Shown in pieces: positions 59,765-64,000 of a DNA stretch of 64,000 nucleotides. The DNA lies in contig NZ_CP107968.1 of NCBI RefSeq assembly GCF_036084755.1, positions 6,394,001 through 6,458,000 of the forward strand, read 5' to 3'. The first letter of the stretch is position 1; each line of letters opens with the position of its first letter. The stretch is from Streptomyces sp. NBC_00370. Lineage in GTDB: Bacteria > Actinomycetota > Actinomycetes > Streptomycetales > Streptomycetaceae. The notes under the pieces are model-generated. The model was not told the origin of the DNA and searched no databases. It saw only the letters and a list, made by a program, of their open reading frames with translations. The position numbers and the translations under genes were made by a program.

Positions 59765-60871
59765 ATGGAGCTGGACAACGTGCGGAGCAACGTGATCCGT
59801 GTCGGCATCATCGGAGCTGATACGAAGGCGAGTTGGGCGGGGGCATCCCACATTCCCGCACTCGCGGCGCAGCCGGAGTTCTCCTTGGAGGCCGTGGCCA
59901 CCCGGCACGAAGAGAGCGCTCGTCGCGCGGCCGAGACCTTCGGGGCCAGGCGGTGGTTCGCGGATCCCTACGCGCTCATCGGCGACCCGTCGATCGACCT
60001 CGTCACCGTCGCGGTGAAGATCCCGGCCCACCGTGAGCTGGTCCTCGCCGCCCTGGCGGCGAACAAGGCGGTGTACGCGGAGTCCCCGCTGGGCGCGACC
60101 GTGGCGGAGGCGGAGGAGATGGCCGAAGCGGCCGGTTCGCTGCACACCGCGATCGGTCTGCAGGGCCGGCTCAACCCGTCGGTCCGCCGGGCGGCGGAGA
60201 TCATCGCGCAGGGCCGGCTCGGGCGACTGCTCTCGGCGCGGGTCACCGCGACGACATTCGGCAACGGCCCGGAGTCGGTGAGCGCGTACGAGTACTTCGA
60301 CAAGGCGGCGGCGGGTGCCGGGTTCCTGACGGTCGCGGCGGGACACGTCCTGGATGTGGTCGAAACGGTTCTGGGTGACATCACCGAAATCGACGCGCGT
60401 ACGGAACTCCTCTGGCCGGAGGTCACGTTGGCCGACACCGGCGTGACGACCGTCCGGGAGGTCCCGGATCATCTCGACGCCATCCTCAAGACCTCGTCGG
60501 GCGCCCCGGTGGGCGTGCAGATCCTGGCCGGCGTGCCCGTACCGGATGCCCAATTCCGGATGGAGGTCCGTGGATCGGACGGCTGGCTGAAGTTGACGGG
60601 CAGTCACCCTGCGGGCGTTCAGGTCGGCGACCTCGTGTTGTCGTCAAGCGTGGACTTCACCCCGCCGGACAGCCCCGTCGCCACAGGTACGGGCCCAACT
60701 GCCGCCGAGATATGGGCAGGTGCGTCCATCAACGTGGGCGAGGTGTACGCCGGCCTTGCCCGCGACATCGCGAGCGGGACCCACCACACTCCAGGGTTCC
60801 GGCACGCGGCCCACAACAGTCGCTTGATCGCCCGGGTCGGCCGGGCCGCGCAGACCGGCATCCGTCAGTAA
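59765..60871 (+). CDS. Gfo/Idh/MocA-family oxidoreductase without the usual catalytic lysine
   Basis: 368 residues from ATG 59765; GTG 59780 with GGAG nine bases upstream is an equally good start. The Rossmann loop is VGIIGADTKASWAG and the second domain begins GLQGRLNPSVRRAAEIIAQG. The canonical EKP motif is replaced: the stretch reads YAESPLGATVAEAEEM, so the lysine that normally acts in catalysis is serine. This ExPLG pattern resembles Gal80-like regulatory members rather than typical dehydrogenases. It may still bind NAD(P) as a sensor. It lies downstream of the aldo/keto reductase in the same direction. Confidence 0.88.
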   Translation: MELDNVRSNVIRVGIIGADTKASWAGASHIPALAAQPEFSLEAVATRHEESARRAAETFGARRWFADPYALIGDPSIDLVTVAVKIPAHRELVLAALAANKAVYAESPLGATVAEAEEMAEAAGSLHTAIGLQGRLNPSVRRAAEIIAQGRLGRLLSARVTATTFGNGPESVSAYEYFDKAAAGAGFLTVAAGHVLDVVETVLGDITEIDARTELLWPEVTLADTGVTTVREVPDHLDAILKTSSGAPVGVQILAGVPVPDAQFRMEVRGSDGWLKLTGSHPAGVQVGDLVLSSSVDFTPPDSPVATGTGPTAAEIWAGASINVGEVYAGLARDIASGTHHTPGFRHAAHNSRLIARVGRAAQTGIRQ

Positions 60872-60938
60872 CGCGGCGGTAGAGCTGCGTGGTTGGGATG
60901 CGCTGATTGGCCTGGTCGCCTTGCCTGTGCGGGGTGAC

Positions 60939-61817
60939 CTAGCGCCCGCCGGCCGTCGCGTAAGCCCGCATCTGTTCGGCCAGCCGGTCGAGTTCGGCCA
61001 CCGTCGAGGGCGAGGCGTCGCTGAGTCCGCTGTGTACGGCCGTCGGGCTGCGCAGGAAGCGGCGCAGCAGGGGTACGAGCAGGCCTTCCGGCAGAGTCCG
61101 CAGCGCGGCGAACGCGCGAGGGACCGGCGGCGTCGGCAGGGCGGTCAGGTTCTGCCGTACGACATGGAGCATGGCGCGGACCGCGTTCGGGTCGTCGGCG
61201 AGCGCCACCGGGCCGCCCGCCGTGTGCACGGCCTGCCCGAGCGGCACCTCGAAGGCGGCGTGCGTCTTGAGCCAAGCGTCCATGCGGGGCTGAGCCTTGG
61301 CGTTGATTCCGGCCGTGCGGAACGCCCGTACGATCCGTTCCAGTCGAGGGGTCGTCCGGCCGTCGGGTTCGCCGATCGGCGTCGCGACCCGGCGGGTCGT
61401 GAAGTTGGCCGCGCGGTAGCGGACGACGTCGCCGTCCATCGTGCCGCCGTCCGTGGGGAAGCCGAGCAACACCCGCTCGTGGCCGATCGCCGCGCCCAAC
61501 GGCTCTGGACCTGCCGCCCAGTTGAGCAGAAACAGTACGGGGGCTTCGAGGCCGGCGAGTGACTCCAGCACCGCGTCCACCTGGTGGGTGCGGACGAAGA
61601 CGGCGATCAGGTCGTACTCGCCGGCGGGATGGTCGACCACCGGTACCGGTACCCGTCTGACGGTCGGGCTGTCTCCTTCGGCGAGCTGTACGCCGTGTCG
61701 GCGCAGGGCGGCCAGGCGCTCGCCCCGGGCGAGGAGTGAGACGTCGAGCCCGGCCTCATGCAGGCGGGAGGCGAACAAGGTGCCGGTGACCCCGGCGCCG
61801 TACACGAGCAGTTTCAT
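60939..61817 (-). CDS. Ketopantoate reductase-like (ApbA/PanE family) oxidoreductase
   Basis: 292 residues from ATG 61817. The N-terminal NADP fold starts KLLVYGAGVTGTLFASRLHEAGLDVSLLARGERL; FVRTHQVDAVLESLAG and the later KTHAAFEVPLGQAVHTAGGP (lysine typical of the catalytic site) follow. It is a probable NADPH-dependent keto-acid reductase; relatives in Streptomyces often act in secondary metabolism or detoxification rather than pantothenate synthesis. It is divergent from a TetR regulator, which probably represses it. Confidence 0.87.
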   Translation of the reverse strand: MKLLVYGAGVTGTLFASRLHEAGLDVSLLARGERLAALRRHGVQLAEGDSPTVRRVPVPVVDHPAGEYDLIAVFVRTHQVDAVLESLAGLEAPVLFLLNWAAGPEPLGAAIGHERVLLGFPTDGGTMDGDVVRYRAANFTTRRVATPIGEPDGRTTPRLERIVRAFRTAGINAKAQPRMDAWLKTHAAFEVPLGQAVHTAGGPVALADDPNAVRAMLHVVRQNLTALPTPPVPRAFAALRTLPEGLLVPLLRRFLRSPTAVHSGLSDASPSTVAELDRLAEQMRAYATAGGR

Positions 61818-61846
61818 GGCAGCTCTCTTTCGCGCGCTCGGTTGAG

Positions 61847-61871
61847 TCAAACGTTCGTTTCAATCAAACGA
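61847..61871. promoter_or_regulatory. Overlapping TetR-type operator palindromes
   Basis: Two dyads share a central half-site: AAACG-TT-CGTTT and CGTTT-CAATC-AAACG. They lie in the 71-base gap between the divergent reductase and TetR genes, where a regulator controlling both would bind. Confidence 0.65.
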
Positions 61872-61888
61872 CTGTATAGTACGCCTGC

Positions 61889-62518
61889 ATGGCGACACCC
61901 GACACCCGCACCAAGATCCTCGACGCGGCCGAGCACCTCTTCGCCGAGCGCGGTTTCCGCGGCACCTCGGTCCGCGCGATCACCGACCTCGCCGGGGCGA
62001 ACCTGGCCGCCGTCGCGTACCACTTCGGCTCGAAGGCGGAGCTCCTGGCCGTGGTCGTCCGCCGGGTGGTCGAGCCCATCAACGCCGCGCAGAGCGCCGG
62101 ACTCGACCGGCTGCTCGCCAGCGGGCAGGAGCCGTCGGTCGCCGAACTGGTGGAGGCGTTCGCCGGCCCGCTGTTCGACGAGATGCCCGGCGGCGACGAG
62201 GGCGGCGCCCGGACGTCACGGCTGATCGTGACGATCCTGGGTGACCCGGCCGAGGAGATGCGCAGCTGGACGGGCCCGGCCGAGGACGCGGTCCGCGACC
62301 GCTACCTGGCGGCCTTCGCGCGCGCACTGCCCGAACTGGCCCCGGAGGAGCTGTGGTTCCGGATGCGAGGGATCCTCGCCGTGACGGCCGTGGACCGCGT
62401 CGACGTATACAACCGGCACCCCCCGGTCGGCGTGTCCCCGCCGCCGGGCGACGCGGCCCGGCGCTGGGCGATCACGTTCCTGGCGGCGGCGATGAGCGCG
62501 CCACGGACGGGGAGTTGA
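61889..62518 (+). CDS. TetR-family transcriptional regulator
   Basis: 209 residues from ATG 61889. The N-terminal helix-turn-helix reads TRTKILDAAEHLFAERGFRGTSVRAITDLAGANLAAVAYHFGSKAELL, the family signature. The C-terminal ligand domain has the form seen in CecR-like regulators (about 85-205, ARTSRLIVTILGDPAEEMRSW, RMRGILAVTAVDRVDVYNRHP). It is divergent from the reductase gene with overlapping operators between them. Confidence 0.93.
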   Translation: MATPDTRTKILDAAEHLFAERGFRGTSVRAITDLAGANLAAVAYHFGSKAELLAVVVRRVVEPINAAQSAGLDRLLASGQEPSVAELVEAFAGPLFDEMPGGDEGGARTSRLIVTILGDPAEEMRSWTGPAEDAVRDRYLAAFARALPELAPEELWFRMRGILAVTAVDRVDVYNRHPPVGVSPPPGDAARRWAITFLAAAMSAPRTGS

Positions 62519-62857
62519 CGGCCGTGGGGTGCTGACGACTGCGCGGCGCTGGGGCCTGGTGCCCCGACGGCCCGTACCGACAACTCGTGCAGCGTCGTGC
62601 GCTCTTCGGGGGTGAGCGCGTGCAGGATCTCGTGCCCTCATCGTTTTCGATTTACTTCGATTCAATTCGCCGTAATTTCATTGTTCATCCAGTGCTCGAC
62701 GATAGTGGATCTGTAAAAGCGCACACTCTCGGCGATTCGCTCGCAAATCATCGATATGTGATCCACGTCACTGTTGATTTCCTGTGAGGTTCCTTGGTTG
62801 GATCTACGCAATATTCGTGAAGCTTTTGTGTCCTTGGGGTGGGGCCTGTGAATTCAC
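62519..62857. other. 339-bp gap with an AT-richer core
   Basis: From about 62640 to 62820 base composition shifts towards A/T (TTTTCGATTTACTTCGATTC, AATTTCATTGTTC, ATCATCGATATGTG) compared with the flanks. A 66-codon frame at 62587-62787 lacks a ribosome-binding site and family similarity. The region probably holds the promoter and leader of the secreted protein downstream. No clear promoter or terminator was found. Confidence 0.55.
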
Positions 62858-64000
62858 ATGGTGGACGGGTTTTCTATGGATAGCGCGCGAGTGCGGCGAG
62901 TCGTTGCGAGGTTTTTGGCAGGGGCGTTGTTCGCCGGTGGAATTGTCGTCGTGAATTCCTCGGCTGTGCACGCACAGACCTCCGCTGTAACGGACGCGAC
63001 GCACACGCTCAGGCAGGCGACGGCACCGGGTGTCCCGACCGATGTCGGTGTCATTCCGGAGGTGGCCGGGGGCGGCTCGGCCGGATCCTGCCAGCCGGCC
63101 GGCGCTCCGCTGGCGGTCACGGTGGACCGGCCTACCGTACGGGCAAGGGCGGAGGCGGAGGTCTCGCCGGGCACGAACGGCAGCAGTGGCCAGCTGAGGG
63201 TCAACTACCGCGTCGCGCGCAAGCTCGACACCGGTGCCTGGGAGGATATTTGGGCGGCCGACAGCCCTGACAGCGGTTATGTGCCGGACGGCACGCTGCT
63301 GGACAAGCAGACGACCCAACTCACGGACGGCACCCAGTACCGCTACCGTGCCCGCACGCAGTCGCATTGGTCTTCCAACGGCGACAGCGGCGAGCTGTAC
63401 TCCGTCTTCTCGCCGTGGTGTTACTTCACCGTCGACACCTCCGCGCCCAAGGCTCCGACGATCCAGCCCGAGGACCCGGTCAACGGTTCGCCCTACGTGG
63501 AGTGTGTGCCTGGCCGGTGCACGCCCAAGGGCGGTCCCGGTGTCGCCGGCAGCTTCGTCCTCACACCGAACAGTGCCGACACGGACATCACCAAGTACGA
63601 GTGGACGCTGAACGGCCCCAGCGGTCAGGTAGGCACGGCGCACACCGTAACGGCGAGGGCCGATCACACGGCCGAGATCAGCGACGTCGTCCCGGCCGCG
63701 GGCGGAGTGCACACCTTGAAGGTGTGGGCCGTCGACGTCAGGACCCGGCTCGGTACGCCGCAGACTTTCGACTTCCAGGTGAGCCCGCCGCAAGGCCCCG
63801 TCGGCCGCTGGCACTTCGACGACGCCGCGCCCGGCTCGGGGGAGACCATCGCCAAGGACAGCTCCGGCGAGTATCCGCAGCACGACCCGGCGCATGACTT
63901 GACGCTGCGCGGCGGCTCCGACTTCTCCCCGCTGGCCCGAAGGGGCGAGGAGGACAACTCGCTGGGGCTGGACAGCGGCGATCCCGCGCAGCAGCAGGCG
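62858..64000 (+). CDS. Large secreted LamG-domain protein (3' end outside window)
   Basis: At least 381 residues; the frame is open to the window end. Start is ATG 62858 or ATG 62876. A basic stretch and hydrophobic segment (RVRRVVARFLAGALFAGGIVV) ending NSSAVHA-QT form a signal peptide. After it come a fibronectin-like beta domain with DGTQYRYRARTQSHWSSNGD, a second Ig-like repeat beginning SAPKAPTIQPEDPVNG, and from about residue 308 a LamG-like jellyroll (VGRWHFDDAAPGSGETIAKDSSG). Such proteins in Streptomyces are large surface or secreted proteins, sometimes ending in a polymorphic toxin; the C-terminus is not visible here. Confidence 0.8.
   Translation, partial: MVDGFSMDSARVRRVVARFLAGALFAGGIVVVNSSAVHAQTSAVTDATHTLRQATAPGVPTDVGVIPEVAGGGSAGSCQPAGAPLAVTVDRPTVRARAEAEVSPGTNGSSGQLRVNYRVARKLDTGAWEDIWAADSPDSGYVPDGTLLDKQTTQLTDGTQYRYRARTQSHWSSNGDSGELYSVFSPWCYFTVDTSAPKAPTIQPEDPVNGSPYVECVPGRCTPKGGPGVAGSFVLTPNSADTDITKYEWTLNGPSGQVGTAHTVTARADHTAEISDVVPAAGGVHTLKVWAVDVRTRLGTPQTFDFQVSPPQGPVGRWHFDDAAPGSGETIAKDSSGEYPQHDPAHDLTLRGGSDFSPLARRGEEDNSLGLDSGDPAQQQA

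Noticed and set aside
62587..62787. 66-codon plus-strand frame in the AT-richer gap
   Set aside because: No ribosome-binding site, no third-position GC bias and no family resemblance; left as unexplained sequence.

Overview
The window is very GC-rich with strong third-position G/C bias, many GTG starts, ATGA/GTGA start-stop overlaps and Tat/lipoprotein signals. Together with SepH, CutRS, DUF3093-dut-DUF3710 and actinobacterial ferrochelatase this points to a Streptomyces chromosome. Roughly the first 9.6 kb and 22-53 kb look like conserved core (gene order as I recall it from the S. coelicolor SCO5837-SCO5870 area). The stretch 9.7-22 kb and everything after 53.2 kb look accessory.

Layout. 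1-9.6 kb: a pair of M16 zinc peptidases (the first cut by the window edge), a secreted M23 peptidase behind a c-di-AMP (ydaO-type) riboswitch, HPr, a GNAT/acyl-CoA-synthetase protein acetyltransferase, a DUF5998-like protein, an alkaline-phosphatase-fold enzyme and thymidine kinase. 9.7-22 kb: one tightly coupled catabolic operon with a LacI-type regulator and its operator, a carbohydrate ABC importer, four different ADP-ribosylglycohydrolase-family proteins, a PfkB sugar kinase, a CaiB-type CoA transferase and a CitE-type lyase. The second glycohydrolase carries an apparent one-base frameshift. I regard this operon as the best candidate for an undescribed system: uptake of a glycoside, cleavage of its N- or O-ribosidic bond, phosphorylation of the sugar and CoA-dependent breakdown of the remainder.

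22-37.6 kb: VOC protein, rhodanese-type sulfurtransferase, the division protein SepH, a membrane protein, a sugar-lactone oxidase overlapping a frameshifted MFS transporter, ferrochelatase, inositol-phosphatase-like enzyme, CutRS, DUF4193, a hypothetical protein, DUF3093, thioesterase, dut and DUF3710. 37.7-51.7 kb is a potassium block: a 27-aa membrane peptide, kdpF, kdpA, kdpB, kdpC, an orphan ABC ATPase whose start codon lies in a large dyad, kdpD, kdpE, an OB-fold protein, DUF3159, two TrkA-type RCK proteins and a KimA-like permease. 51.8-53.2 kb holds a TRAM-domain RNA methyltransferase.

53.2-64 kb: a tandem double-kinase (APH/choline-kinase fold) fusion with a HAD phosphatase and a GntR regulator, a small membrane protein, a MarR regulator divergent from an aldo/keto reductase and a Gfo/Idh/MocA protein that lacks the usual lysine, a ketopantoate-reductase-like protein divergent from a TetR regulator, an AT-richer gap, and the start of a large secreted LamG-type protein running off the end. 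I saw no rRNA, tRNA, CRISPR array, IS element or att site.
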